Numbered from the stretch's first letter, positions 1 to 9,377 are shown. The stretch: 64,000 nt of DNA from Mariniradius saccharolyticus AK6 (GCF_000330725.2 NZ_AMZY02000006.1:124001-188000), one strand, 5' to 3'. Numbers and translations: made by a program. Notes: generated from the letters alone by a model not told the origin.

Positions 1-972
1 CCTCTTTCCAGCTATGAGGAGATGGAGCCTATGATCAAATCCCGGGTTCTCCGTGACACCCGCTCCACCTTGATCCAATCCCAAGTCGTAGCGATACAAA
101 AATCACGGTATGGTTTCCTCGAAAATGAGCCCAATGTCGAGGTTGTAAATCAGATTTTCAACGGCAATTCCCAAGCGGAGGCCAGAAAACTGATCGAAGA
201 GCGTGGATTGGGTTCATCGGCACTGTTTGTGGTGAGTGGCGAAACAAAAACCGTGAAGGACTTTTTGGATTTCTTGGATGCAGAGCAACTTTCCGTAAAG
301 GGCAGCCAAAAAAGTGGCTTCACCAATCTTTTTGATCGCTACGTATCGACAACTCTGCAAGATGCAGAAGTCAACGATCTCATGACCAACAATGAGGAAT
401 ACAAGCTTCTCATTCAGGAATATCGCGACGGCATCTTGTTGTTTTCTTTGATGAATGAGCAAGTTTGGCAAAAAGCGATCGAGGATAGCCTCGGTCAGGT
501 TAAGTTCTACAATGAGCATATCGACAGATATCAGTGGAGCGAGCGTATCCAAGCCCTGATAATCACTATGGGCAAAGCGGAGAGCATCCCGTCAGTTCGT
601 CGGTTTTTGGCAGACAAGAAATACCTGCCAAACCTTTCATCCAGGTTGGAAAACACCTTTTTGATCAACAATCCACTTGCCTTCACTTACGAAGAGGGAG
701 TTTACGAGTGGGCGCAGCATCCGATTTTGAAAAAATTGGATAACGGCAGAAACTTCCATGAACTGACGCAGGACGGGAAAACACATTTTGTTGTTTTCGG
801 AGATAAGGTACCTCCGGGACCGAAAAAATTTGAGGAAACACGTGGAAAAGTCATCCAGGAGTACCAGGAATTCTTGGACAAATCCTTGGTGGACCGGCTA
901 AGGGAAACCTACAGTGTCCAAATCAATGAGGAAGAAAAGAGGAAACTTTACCAGACTGCCGTTGGAAAATAG
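1..972 (+). CDS. peptidylprolyl isomerase, C-terminal part (5' partial)
   Basis: The frame is open from base 1, so the gene starts outside the window; 323 residues remain. The fragment is a hydrophilic, helix-rich region typical of the C-terminal half of large periplasmic parvulin (PpiC/SurA-type) isomerases of Bacteroidota, which fold outer-membrane proteins. It ends in a charged helical stretch (about the last 60 residues, rich in E, K and R). No parvulin core is recognisable here and would lie upstream. It overlaps the start of the next gene, and two more isomerase-like genes follow, which supports the assignment. The parvulin identity rests mainly on this context and on general resemblance, so it is moderately sure. 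Confidence 0.65.
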   Translation, partial: PLSSYEEMEPMIKSRVLRDTRSTLIQSQVVAIQKSRYGFLENEPNVEVVNQIFNGNSQAEARKLIEERGLGSSALFVVSGETKTVKDFLDFLDAEQLSVKGSQKSGFTNLFDRYVSTTLQDAEVNDLMTNNEEYKLLIQEYRDGILLFSLMNEQVWQKAIEDSLGQVKFYNEHIDRYQWSERIQALIITMGKAESIPSVRRFLADKKYLPNLSSRLENTFLINNPLAFTYEEGVYEWAQHPILKKLDNGRNFHELTQDGKTHFVVFGDKVPPGPKKFEETRGKVIQEYQEFLDKSLVDRLRETYSVQINEEEKRKLYQTAVGK

Positions 973-1819
973 GATTTGGATTTTGGTTTCGGCGCTGCTC
1001 CTCAGCTCCTGTGATTTGTTCAAATTCAGGTCATTGGACAGCGAAGGAGAAGATCCACTTGTTGCTTCCGTAGGAGATCAGGTTCTCAGACAGTCCGACC
1101 TTTCGTTTATAAGCAGCCAAGGAGGGTCGAAGGAAGATAGTACAAATATTGCGGAGGGATATGTCCAATCTTGGATCAGAAAACAACTTATGATTCGGGA
1201 GGCAGAACAAAACCTGGAAATCGATGAGGCTGAACTCAACAGGAAACTTCTCGATTACAGGTATGCCCTGATGGTGTACGAATTCGAAAAAAAATACGTT
1301 GAGGAAAATCTGGACAGGGATATCAGCGAGGCGGAAATTGAAGGCTATTATCGGGAAAACCAACAAAATTTCAGCCTAAAGGAAATCATTGTCCGTACCA
1401 ACTACCTGAAGATGGAAAAATCTTCCCCACAGATTAGGCAGGTAGAAAGGGCAATGGCAAGTGGACGGCTGGAGGAATTGAAAGATCTGGCGGGAAAATA
1501 TGCAAGCAACTATTTCCTGGAAGATTCCACATGGGTAAGGCTGGATGAAATCCTGGGCGGAACGCCTCTTTCATCCCATCCCAACAAGGTAGAATTGGTG
1601 AGAAACAACCGCTCTATTTCTGCTGAGGATGAAGGTTTTCGCTACTACTTTAGGATTTTGGACTACAAATTGCAGGACCAAGTTCCGCCGTTGGAGTTCG
1701 TAAAGGATGAAATCTCGAAAATCCTGATCAACAAGAGGCGAATTTCCCTTGTCGAAGATTTACAAAAAGAAATTTACAACAGAGCCAAAGACAACAATGA
1801 GTTTACAGTTTATGAATAA
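926..1819 (+). CDS. PpiC-like lipoprotein, periplasmic chaperone/isomerase relative
   Basis: About 297 residues. I chose ATG at 926, which overlaps the end of the preceding gene; GTG at 914 or TTG at 962 are alternatives. All keep the same signal peptide, a basic N-terminus, the hydrophobic ILVSALLL, and a lipobox SSC, so it is probably an outer-membrane or periplasmic lipoprotein. The mature part begins with the SurA-N-like pattern 'VASVGDQVLRQSDL' and continues as charged helices, with only a degenerate parvulin region. It lies between two isomerase genes and its stop overlaps the start of surA. That arrangement suggests co-translation and a joint role in outer-membrane protein biogenesis. 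Isomerase activity itself is doubtful. Confidence 0.75.
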   Translation: MRKKRGNFTRLPLENRIWILVSALLLSSCDLFKFRSLDSEGEDPLVASVGDQVLRQSDLSFISSQGGSKEDSTNIAEGYVQSWIRKQLMIREAEQNLEIDEAELNRKLLDYRYALMVYEFEKKYVEENLDRDISEAEIEGYYRENQQNFSLKEIIVRTNYLKMEKSSPQIRQVERAMASGRLEELKDLAGKYASNYFLEDSTWVRLDEILGGTPLSSHPNKVELVRNNRSISAEDEGFRYYFRILDYKLQDQVPPLEFVKDEISKILINKRRISLVEDLQKEIYNRAKDNNEFTVYE

Positions 1820-3197
1820 ACACAAGTTTGTGTGGATGAGCCTCTTCGGCATTATGGTATCTTTTGCGACGATGGCGCAAGAGACACCCACGACCCAAGA
1901 AGCGCCGAAGGCAAGCGGCCAAGTCCTCGACAAAATCGTGGCCAAGGTTAATAACTACATTCTCTTGGAATCTGAAGTCCAAAAAGCTTATATCGAAGCC
2001 ATTGCAAGCTCGCGCCAAGGATTTGAAGCGCCGACACGATGCGATGTTTTCGAATCCCTTTTGATCAACAAGCTGATGGTGGCCAAAGCGGAAATTGACT
2101 CTGTGATCGTGTCCGATGTGGAAGTGACGTTCCAAGCGGACCAACGCTTTGCCATGGTGATGCAGCAGTTTGGCGGCGATGAAAATACTTTGGTCGAAGT
2201 ATATGGAAAAACGGCAGAACAACTCAAAGCCGAAATCCATGACGTCATGAAGGAGCAGATGATCGCCCAAAGGATGCAGGCAAAAATCACCGAAGGATTG
2301 ACCATTTCACCTGCGGATGTAAGAAAATTCTACAATTCAATACCAAAAGATTCACTTCCATTCTTCTCAGCCGAAGTGGTTGTGGGACAAATCGTCAAAA
2401 AGCCGGAAGTCAGCCGCCACGTCAAGGATTCTATTGCCAACCGATTGAAATCATTCAAACAATTGATCCTAGATGGAAAATCCGACTTTGCAGCGCTCGC
2501 CAAGCAATATTCACAAGATCCAGGTTCGGCTATTCAGGGTGGGGATTTGGGATTTTTCAGAAGGGGCGAATTGGCGCCAGAATACGAAGCGACAGCCTTG
2601 GGCCTGCAATTGGGAGAGATTTCCGATCCCGTGGAGACGATGTTTGGGATGCACATGATCCAATTGTTGGAGCGAAGGGGAAATACATTTAACACACGTC
2701 ACATCCTCATCCGTCCGGAGGCTACAGAAGCCGATATCCGCGACGCGGAACGGTATCTGGACAGTCTGCGCAAAGAAATCCAAGCAGGACGCATCGACTT
2801 TGCAAAAGCAGCCAAAGACCACTCCGATGACCGCGCCACTTCCGACAATGGTGGATTTTTTACCGACCCCCAGACCAATTCAAACCGACTGACTTTGCGT
2901 ACGCTTGAAGATCCCGTATTGTATTTTACCTTGGACAGTATGAAAGTCGGATCGATGACACCGCCCATCCGCTTCGAAGATGAGCGTGAAGGGACCAAAG
3001 TCAGGATCCTTTACTACAAAGAGCGCTTTCCCGCCCACCGCGCCAATATGGAAGATGACTATGAAAAGCTGAAGACAGCCGCGAGAAGGAGAAAAGAGGA
3101 AGGCATGCTGAGCAAGTGGTTTGTCACGGCGAAGGAAGACGTATTTATCGACGTCGATCCAGCCTATGACCGCTGCAACGTACTTGAAGGAAAGTAG
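1812..3197 (+). CDS. SurA-type peptidylprolyl isomerase
   Basis: 461 residues from ATG 1812, whose ATGAATAA overlaps the previous stop; ATG 1797 is possible, and a longer TTG reading is unlikely. A signal peptide ends at about 'TMAQ'. The SurA N-terminal chaperone domain starts 'VLDKIVAKVNNYILLESEV'. Two tandem parvulin domains follow: the first carries 'FAALAKQYSQDPGSA..GGDLGFFRRGEL', the second 'TRHILIRPEATEAD' and 'FAKAAKDHSDDRATSDNGG', the usual parvulin signatures. Its family role is periplasmic escort of outer-membrane proteins to BAM. It is the last gene of a three-gene isomerase operon, closed by a strong terminator about 40 bp downstream. Confidence 0.93.
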   Translation: MNKHKFVWMSLFGIMVSFATMAQETPTTQEAPKASGQVLDKIVAKVNNYILLESEVQKAYIEAIASSRQGFEAPTRCDVFESLLINKLMVAKAEIDSVIVSDVEVTFQADQRFAMVMQQFGGDENTLVEVYGKTAEQLKAEIHDVMKEQMIAQRMQAKITEGLTISPADVRKFYNSIPKDSLPFFSAEVVVGQIVKKPEVSRHVKDSIANRLKSFKQLILDGKSDFAALAKQYSQDPGSAIQGGDLGFFRRGELAPEYEATALGLQLGEISDPVETMFGMHMIQLLERRGNTFNTRHILIRPEATEADIRDAERYLDSLRKEIQAGRIDFAKAAKDHSDDRATSDNGGFFTDPQTNSNRLTLRTLEDPVLYFTLDSMKVGSMTPPIRFEDEREGTKVRILYYKERFPAHRANMEDDYEKLKTAARRRKEEGMLSKWFVTAKEDVFIDVDPAYDRCNVLEGK

Positions 3198-3234
3198 CTT
3201 TAAGAAACTGAAGTTCCTTTTCCGGGAAAAAAAT

Positions 3235-3273
3235 AAAACCCTCCAAAAGTTATTTTACTTTGGAGGGTTTTTT
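3235..3273. terminator. bidirectional rho-independent terminator
   Basis: A perfect 9-bp stem, CCCTCCAAA (3239-3247) with TTTGGAGGG (3259-3267), is flanked by AAAA on the left and a T run on the right, so it can work on both strands. It lies between surA (plus) and the convergent PLP-enzyme gene (minus). Confidence 0.9.
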
Positions 3274-3314
3274 GTTTCAACTAGAAAAATTCAGTCGGTC
3301 CCTTATCGGCTGGT

Positions 3315-4565
3315 TCACACCCTCTCCAAAGCCTGCGAGATATCCCAAATGATATCCTCGTGATGTTCGACGCCAATGGATAGCCTGATTAGTCTCTCGG
3401 AAATACCCATTTCTTTTCTGTCTTCCTCTGAAACATCACAATGCGTCATCGTTGCGGGATGCTCGGCCAAAGACTCAGTACTGCCCAAGGATACTGCCAA
3501 CTTGATCAGGCGCAGGTGATTGAGAAAGACAAAAGCATCGGCTTCGCCTCCTTTAACCTCAAAGGAAACCATGGCTCCGGCACAGCTCAACTGCTTTTTG
3601 AAAATATCGTACTGCACGTCTCCGGGCTGCAAATGGCCGAGATAAAATACCTTTCCAACCTTCGGATGTGACTTCAGAAATCCGGCAACTTCGACCGCAT
3701 TTCGAGCTTGTTGGGTCATGCGCACTTTCAGCGTCTCCAGGCTCCGCATCAGCAGCCAGCCAGTCCAAGGGCCAGCCATATTGCCGAGGAAGGTCCTGAG
3801 GGTGCGGACCCTTTTCATATGCTTGGATTTTCCCAACACCGCTCCTGCGATCAAGTCCGAGTGTCCACCGATATATTTGGTGGCTGAATAGACCACCAAG
3901 TCCACACCGTGCTTGAGCGGATGCTGCCAAAGCGGTCCCATGTATGTATTGTCAGCTACGACGACGACTTCTTTTTCCGCCGAAGAGAACTTGTCGGCAA
4001 CCTCCCGGCAGATTCCAAAATCAAACAAGGCATTGGTGGGATTGGCGGGAGTCTCGACGTAGACCATCTTCAATTTAGAAGCCAAGCCAGCATCTTTCAC
4101 CATTTGTATGACTTCTTCTGCCGACTGCGAATTGGTAAAACCTATCCCATGGATGCCATATTCTGGCAAAACTTTGTTGATAAAATGATCTGTGCCTCCA
4201 TAGACAGGCTTGCTGTACAAAATCACATCCCCCGGTCTCAAAAACTCCAACATCACAGTAGATATTGCAGACATCCCGCTTTCAAACACCGCACATTCCT
4301 CCGCCTCATCCCACAAACAAAGCCTCTCCTCCAGAATCTGCAAATCAGGATTGTTGAGCCGGCTATAGATAAGTCCGAGTTCCTCGTTGGGTTGCTTTTC
4401 GCGCTGCCCGTAGGCTACTTGGAAAAACGCTTTCCCTTCCTCCGCGGTCTTGAAAACAAAAGTGCTGGTTTGGAAAATGGGGCATTTTACGGCCCCTTCG
4501 GAAAGCTCCGGCTTGTATCCGAAAGTCATCATCAGACTTTCTGGATGAAATTGGCGATTCTGCAT
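3315..4565 (-). CDS. cystathionine gamma-synthase/methionine gamma-lyase family PLP enzyme
   Basis: 416 residues from ATG at 4565; an 8-residue longer TTG reading is less likely. This is a Cys/Met-metabolism fold-type I PLP enzyme. The PLP lysine lies in 'SATKYIGGHSDLIAG', the cofactor-binding Tyr/Arg motif is 'YSRLNNPDLQILEERL', and the substrate-carboxylate region is 'SLGSTESLAEHP'. Such enzymes catalyse gamma-replacement or gamma-elimination on homoserine esters, cystathionine or methionine. The exact reaction cannot be read from sequence. It is a single gene with its own AT-rich upstream region containing an 11-bp direct repeat, and a bidirectional terminator lies at its 3' end. Confidence 0.9.
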   Translation of the reverse strand: MQNRQFHPESLMMTFGYKPELSEGAVKCPIFQTSTFVFKTAEEGKAFFQVAYGQREKQPNEELGLIYSRLNNPDLQILEERLCLWDEAEECAVFESGMSAISTVMLEFLRPGDVILYSKPVYGGTDHFINKVLPEYGIHGIGFTNSQSAEEVIQMVKDAGLASKLKMVYVETPANPTNALFDFGICREVADKFSSAEKEVVVVADNTYMGPLWQHPLKHGVDLVVYSATKYIGGHSDLIAGAVLGKSKHMKRVRTLRTFLGNMAGPWTGWLLMRSLETLKVRMTQQARNAVEVAGFLKSHPKVGKVFYLGHLQPGDVQYDIFKKQLSCAGAMVSFEVKGGEADAFVFLNHLRLIKLAVSLGSTESLAEHPATMTHCDVSEEDRKEMGISERLIRLSIGVEHHEDIIWDISQALERV

Positions 4566-4629
4566 CGTATTTGGGTCTATTTGCCCCAAATGACACCAAA
4601 AAGCAAGAAATAATCAAGCCAATGAATGA

Positions 4630-4671
4630 AATAATATTCTGAAAAATTGAATAAAAAATTAATAATATTCT
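4630..4671 (-). promoter_or_regulatory. paired 11-bp direct repeats upstream of the PLP-enzyme gene
   Basis: AATAATATTCT occurs at 4630-4640 and again at 4661-4671, a 31-bp centre-to-centre spacing or about three helical turns, in the AT-rich leader of the minus-strand PLP-enzyme gene. Identical words on the same face of DNA could be a regulator binding pair. No regulator is known, and base-composition chance is a real alternative. Confidence 0.3.
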
Positions 4672-4781
4672 TAGAATTCAACATTAAATATGGCTAATTG
4701 CATTCTGGTAAAATGAAATATCGCCGCCTAGACATTTTGGAGTTCTCTCAAAATAGTAAATTGGGCAAAAACCAAAAATGC

Positions 4782-7592
4782 TTATTTCACCACCAGTTTC
4801 AGAGAATATTCCTGTTCACGGCTGCTGACCGAGATTATATACATCCCCTGAGTCAATCCCTCAATTCGGATTTTGGTTTGACCTTCTTCGGGTAATACCA
4901 AGAGCCGCTCTTTGCCGAGCATGTCTACGGCCCGAATCGAACGTACACCCACAATTCCTTCGAAATCTACCCAGGTTTCTCCATTGCTTGGATTTGGATA
5001 TAACTTGATTCTGGAGGGATTGATCTCTTTGCCCAAACTTGTGATGATGTTGACATTGACATCAAAAGTGCTCGAAGGGCCTGCATTGCAACTGTTTGTT
5101 GGAACAACGGTTACTTTGAAATCTCCCTCCCGTTCCCAGCGTATCTTCACGCTATTGGTACCTTGCCCACTGACAATCCTTCCTCCACCTCCGGAGACAG
5201 ACCATTGGAAATTGACTCCCGCTACTGCAGTCACCGTATAGGTCTCTTCGGTCAATGCGACACGATCAGGACCGGAGATATCTGAGGGTTTTTCGGGTGG
5301 AGAAATCACCGATATCGTTCTGCTGAATTTTTGCCCTTGCCCACAAGGGTTGCTTGGCGTCACTGATAAGTTTTGGCTGGCAAGTACGTTCCACTGCACC
5401 CGAACGCTTGCCGTACCCTGCCCTTGGAGGATAGTGCCGCCGGTGACTTCCCACACGTAAATTGTCCCAGGAACGCTATTTACCGAATAGTCCATACTGC
5501 CATTGATACAAACCACGCCGTCACCTTCGACTTGGGAAATACTCTGCGGAAGGGTCGATACGACAACCTCCAGCCCTTGGGTTCCACCATTTCCACAATT
5601 ATTGGTGCCACGTACGAGAACAGCATTGCGTCCAGGCGTATCCCAGCGTACTTGAATTTTGGTAGTACCTTGTCCAGACAAAATCGTCCCACCATCCACA
5701 CGCCATTCGTAAGCAATATCTGCTACCATGGGTTCCTGGATTTGGTATTCAAACGGCCCCAGACAAACATTTGATTCCCCGAATATCAAGGTCGGCGTAT
5801 CCGGCACCTGGCAACTGTAATTGAGCAAAGTACCGTTGTCGCCCACCGCATATCCGCTGCTCAAATCCCCGAAACTGATACGATTGATGTGTTGGAAAGT
5901 GCCTGTTGGCATCTTTTGCCAAGTTTGTCCTCCATCCCGGGAATTCATCATCAGCCCATTTTCCCCAGCCAAAAATCCGATAGACTCGTCCAAAAAGTGT
6001 GCTGACCTCAAGTTGGTGGTTTCGCCAATATTGATTGCTGACCAGCTTTTTCCCCTGTCTGTTGATTTCAGAACTGTGCCGTTGTCGCCGACAACCAAGG
6101 CTGTTTGGGTATCCAATACGGAAAATCCCCTGAGATTCTGGGCGATTGGATTCACCGCATTCTGCCAGGTCAAGCCCCCGTCGTTTGTCCAAGCAATGAA
6201 GCCACTTTCCCCAAAAACAAATCCCTCATTCAGATCGAAAAAATGAACATCCCGAAGTAGGCGGGTGGTATTGTTGACGGATATCTTTTGCCAGCTCACT
6301 CCAGAATCTACAGTCCTCGCCATAAAACCATTATTGCCGACTGCAAATCCGTTGGTGTTGTTGAAGAAGAAAAGGCCGAGGATTGGATCCGTTGTTCCAG
6401 GGTTGAGCGAGGTCCAATTGGCACCCGAATTGGATGTTCGCAAAATTGTGCCCTCATCACCTGATATGTAACCAAACGCATTTGTGGTAAAGGCAATATC
6501 GCGGAACGTCGCCGAAAGTGGTCTTGTGCGATCCGTCAGCGAGGTTCCTCCATTGGATGTTACAAGTACCAACCCATCTTCACCAATTATATACCCAAGT
6601 ACCCCTGTCCGAAATAGTGTCGCCGTGTAATCTTTCGCAAAACCGCTCAGCCTGACCGTCCAACTCCCCCCCGAATTGGTAGAGGAAATAATCACCCCAT
6701 TGGTGCCCACGGCATACACGATATTGGATGTAAATCGAAAATCTACTGACAGCAAGGTTTGCGTCGTGGGAATATTGATGCCGTCGAAGGTGGTGCCTCC
6801 GTTGATTGTCCGTAGACTGGTGCCTGTATCACCCAAAACAACTCCCAACAAAGGATTTGTCCGATTGAACGCAACTGTGTTGAGGTTGCGTTCGGTACCA
6901 GAAGTAACCTGTGTCCAGGTCTGCCCGGCATCAGTGCTGCGCAAAATCGTGCCGAGCTGTCCGATGGCGTATCCGTTTTTTGCATTCGTAAAATACACAT
7001 CGTTCAAGCCATTGGATTGGCCGGTATTTACAAATGCCCAGTTGTTACCACTATTGAAAGTCCTCAGGATTCGGCCATCGGCAGCCGCGACATACCCTGT
7101 ATCGGCATTGGCGAAATGCATACCATTGAGATTTACCGTAGATCCAACGGATTGTTTGGCCCAGCTAGACCCGCTGTTGGTCGAACGATATACTTCACCG
7201 GATTCGCCGACAATATAGACACGGGTTTGGTTGAGAAACTGAACGCTTCTTAGGGTCTTATCAGTCGGCAGTTTAATCAAAGACCAGGTTTCGCCGCCAT
7301 TTGTAGTCCGGAATACCTGCCCATTTTCTCCCACCATCAATCCGAGGTTCTCATTGAAAAAATCAAGCCCATGCATATGGGTTTTGACGGGCGCCAGTTG
7401 TTCTGTCCAACTTAGGCCACCGTCGATTGTCTTGAGTATAATTTGATCGCCTGATACAAAGCCAATCTGTTCGGTCACCCAGTCAATGCCTGTAAGCCGA
7501 TTGCCCCAAGCTCCGACCCTTTTCCAGGATTGGGCTTGCACGGCGACATGGAATAGCACAAAAATGAGAGAGAAAAAAAAACTTCTGTTCAT
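4782..7592 (-). CDS. T9SS-secreted YCF48/BNR-repeat protein with PKD-like domains
   Basis: 936 residues from ATG 7592; an upstream TTG adds 8 residues and spoils the signal peptide. After a signal peptide ending 'AVQAQ', residues about 25-600 consist of about twelve copies of a roughly 45-residue YCF48/Asp-box beta-propeller repeat with the pattern 'GxxGTILRTxxGGxxW', probably two propellers. Residues about 600-855 hold three PKD/Ig-like domains with 'YEWRVDGGTILSGQGT'-type motifs and paired Cys. The C-terminus (about 860-936, 'LYPNPSNGETWVDFEG' and 'GMYIISV') is a type A sorting domain for the type IX secretion system. It is therefore a cell-surface or secreted protein, function unknown. Transcribed alone, divergent from the haem lipoprotein gene. 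Confidence 0.9.
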   Translation of the reverse strand: MNRSFFFSLIFVLFHVAVQAQSWKRVGAWGNRLTGIDWVTEQIGFVSGDQIILKTIDGGLSWTEQLAPVKTHMHGLDFFNENLGLMVGENGQVFRTTNGGETWSLIKLPTDKTLRSVQFLNQTRVYIVGESGEVYRSTNSGSSWAKQSVGSTVNLNGMHFANADTGYVAAADGRILRTFNSGNNWAFVNTGQSNGLNDVYFTNAKNGYAIGQLGTILRSTDAGQTWTQVTSGTERNLNTVAFNRTNPLLGVVLGDTGTSLRTINGGTTFDGINIPTTQTLLSVDFRFTSNIVYAVGTNGVIISSTNSGGSWTVRLSGFAKDYTATLFRTGVLGYIIGEDGLVLVTSNGGTSLTDRTRPLSATFRDIAFTTNAFGYISGDEGTILRTSNSGANWTSLNPGTTDPILGLFFFNNTNGFAVGNNGFMARTVDSGVSWQKISVNNTTRLLRDVHFFDLNEGFVFGESGFIAWTNDGGLTWQNAVNPIAQNLRGFSVLDTQTALVVGDNGTVLKSTDRGKSWSAINIGETTNLRSAHFLDESIGFLAGENGLMMNSRDGGQTWQKMPTGTFQHINRISFGDLSSGYAVGDNGTLLNYSCQVPDTPTLIFGESNVCLGPFEYQIQEPMVADIAYEWRVDGGTILSGQGTTKIQVRWDTPGRNAVLVRGTNNCGNGGTQGLEVVVSTLPQSISQVEGDGVVCINGSMDYSVNSVPGTIYVWEVTGGTILQGQGTASVRVQWNVLASQNLSVTPSNPCGQGQKFSRTISVISPPEKPSDISGPDRVALTEETYTVTAVAGVNFQWSVSGGGGRIVSGQGTNSVKIRWEREGDFKVTVVPTNSCNAGPSSTFDVNVNIITSLGKEINPSRIKLYPNPSNGETWVDFEGIVGVRSIRAVDMLGKERLLVLPEEGQTKIRIEGLTQGMYIISVSSREQEYSLKLVVK

Positions 7593-7767
7593 GAATTGGT
7601 GATTGAGAGCATACAAAATTAGGAGGAAATACCAAAAATGAAAGACTTTAGGAATCGCCCCAGCGCCTATTACCTAACACCTTATCCGACATCACCCACA
7701 AACGACAATATTGATTTCATGAATTCATCTTTTACCGCTATTTTTAGAAGTGCTAAGGCAGAAAAAA

Positions 7768-8421
7768 ATGAAAAAAATCTTAAAATTTTTGATTCCAATC
7801 AGCATGTTAATGGCCTGTGGCTCAAATGAAAGGGTCAGTAAGGAGGTTTTTGAGGAAGCCACCAAGAGCATGGAAGTCAGGAAAATCAGTGAAGCAGACA
7901 TCGTGCGTGAGGCGATGAAATGGGGCGACGAAATCAGTACTGAAGCCCAACAACAGTTGCTCACGGTACTGCAAACGACCATTTCAGAAAAGGGTGTTCC
8001 GGCGGCTATCGAGGTCTGTCACACACAGGCGCTTCCCATCCTGAAAGATGTCTCCGACAAATATGGGGTCCAAATAAAAAGAGCCTCGTTCGCTTACCGT
8101 AACCCACTTGATAAACCGGATGAAGCTGAAAAAGCCATTTTGGATGCCTACACTTACAATGTCGAAAACCAAATCCCCAACGAACCGAACATTCAGAAAT
8201 TGGAAAATGGAGATGTACTGCTTTACACCAAAGCCATCCAAATCCCTAACGCCCTTTGCCTGAACTGCCACGGAAAAAAGGGCGAGGATATCAAGCCCGA
8301 AACCCAAGCGGCACTTAACCAAATATATCCTGAGGACAAAGCGACAGGCCACAAGGTCGGCGACCTCCGGGGAATGTGGAGCATCAGGATTCCCAAAAAA
8401 GAAGTAGTCAAGAGAATGTAG
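7768..8421 (+). CDS. DUF3365 (Tll0287-like) haem-binding lipoprotein
   Basis: 217 residues from ATG 7768 (GTG 7750 is an alternative). The signal peptide ends in the lipobox LMAC with the lipid Cys at residue 17. The conserved 'AIEVCHTQALPI' and the c-type haem motif CLNCH (residues 164-168) mark a Tll0287-like/DUF3365 domain, a PAS-like haem domain used as redox or gas sensor or electron carrier on the outer face of the inner membrane or in the periplasm. The stop lies 6 bp before the next gene, a flavodoxin-fold protein with its own signal peptide, so the two probably form an extracytoplasmic redox pair. Confidence 0.87.
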   Translation: MKKILKFLIPISMLMACGSNERVSKEVFEEATKSMEVRKISEADIVREAMKWGDEISTEAQQQLLTVLQTTISEKGVPAAIEVCHTQALPILKDVSDKYGVQIKRASFAYRNPLDKPDEAEKAILDAYTYNVENQIPNEPNIQKLENGDVLLYTKAIQIPNALCLNCHGKKGEDIKPETQAALNQIYPEDKATGHKVGDLRGMWSIRIPKKEVVKRM

Positions 8422-8427
8422 CGAGCT

Positions 8428-9120
8428 ATGAATAAACCTTTCAAAAAATACTTTTTGATATGCTTCCTCTACTTTTTGATGGGAACCATGTCCTATGCGG
8501 TTTCAGACAATGTGATTGTGTCTGGAAAAGTACTCATCATATTGGCACATCCCAATGTTGAGAGTTTCAATCATGCAGTCAGCAAGACCGTCTCAGGAAG
8601 GCTTTCCAATAAAGGTTATGAGGTGAAGACACGAGACTTGTACCAACTGGGTTTTGATCCGGTGTTGTCTTTGGAGGAATTGAAAAACTACGAAAACGGC
8701 GATTTTCAACATGCCCAAGATATCTTGGCCGAACAGGAGGCAATTCTTTGGGCGGACCATTTGGTGTTGGTTTTTCCTACATGGTGGTGGTCTCCGCCTG
8801 CGATTTTGAAAGGCTACTTGGATCGCGTGTTTACGCCAAATTTCGCTTTCGCTTTTGATGAAAATGGAATCCCAAAAGTCTCCCCACTTAATGGGAAAAA
8901 GGTCAGTATCATACAAACCACGGGTGCGGGTGAGGAATTTGTCAAATCCGAACAAATGGACGAAGCGGTAAAGAAACTTTTCTCTACCGGCATTTTTGGA
9001 TTTTGCGGCATGGAGGTCGTCCACCACGAGTTTTTGATGGGGGTTTCCGGAAAAAGCTATGAGGAACTAAAGCAGGTGCTTCAAGAAGTAGACATGATGG
9101 TGGACACTTGGTTTGAGTGA
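8428..9120 (+). CDS. NAD(P)H:quinone oxidoreductase-family flavoprotein with N-terminal signal sequence
   Basis: 230 residues. Residues about 33-228 are a flavodoxin-like fold of the NQO1/KefF/MdaB group: 'KVLIILAHPNVESFNHAV' (FMN/FAD phosphate loop), 'LVFPTWWWSPPAILKGYLDRVF' region, and 'QTTGAGEE'. The family reduces quinones or nitro compounds with NAD(P)H and is normally cytoplasmic. Here residues 1-26 are 'KPFKKYFLICFLYFLMGTM' followed by 'SYA', which looks like a signal peptide or membrane anchor. It directly follows the haem lipoprotein gene (6-bp gap). An upstream start error is unlikely because no later Met precedes the fold. Confidence 0.85.
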   Translation: MNKPFKKYFLICFLYFLMGTMSYAVSDNVIVSGKVLIILAHPNVESFNHAVSKTVSGRLSNKGYEVKTRDLYQLGFDPVLSLEELKNYENGDFQHAQDILAEQEAILWADHLVLVFPTWWWSPPAILKGYLDRVFTPNFAFAFDENGIPKVSPLNGKKVSIIQTTGAGEEFVKSEQMDEAVKKLFSTGIFGFCGMEVVHHEFLMGVSGKSYEELKQVLQEVDMMVDTWFE

Positions 9121-9377
9121 AAAGAATGGATGGCGAAACAAGAAAGCTCGGAAATTGCTATGAAGGAGACCTAATTTCATTGCACCCCATCTCGCTCGAA
9201 ACTTGGTTTTTCATCATAATGTATTCGACTGATCGCTATCCGAAATATTTCCTCCTGACAATCAATCGGCTACATTGAAAGTATCATCAGAGAACCCTAT
9301 TTTTCCTATATAAAATGGTAATCTAATTTTTATTTCTTTATCTTTTTCCTAATTAAGACCTAGTAAATTTCCATTCT

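Noticed and set aside
4912-7253. Several plus-strand frames opposite the YCF48 protein
   Set aside because: They mirror the repeat structure of the real gene and show no family resemblance of their own.
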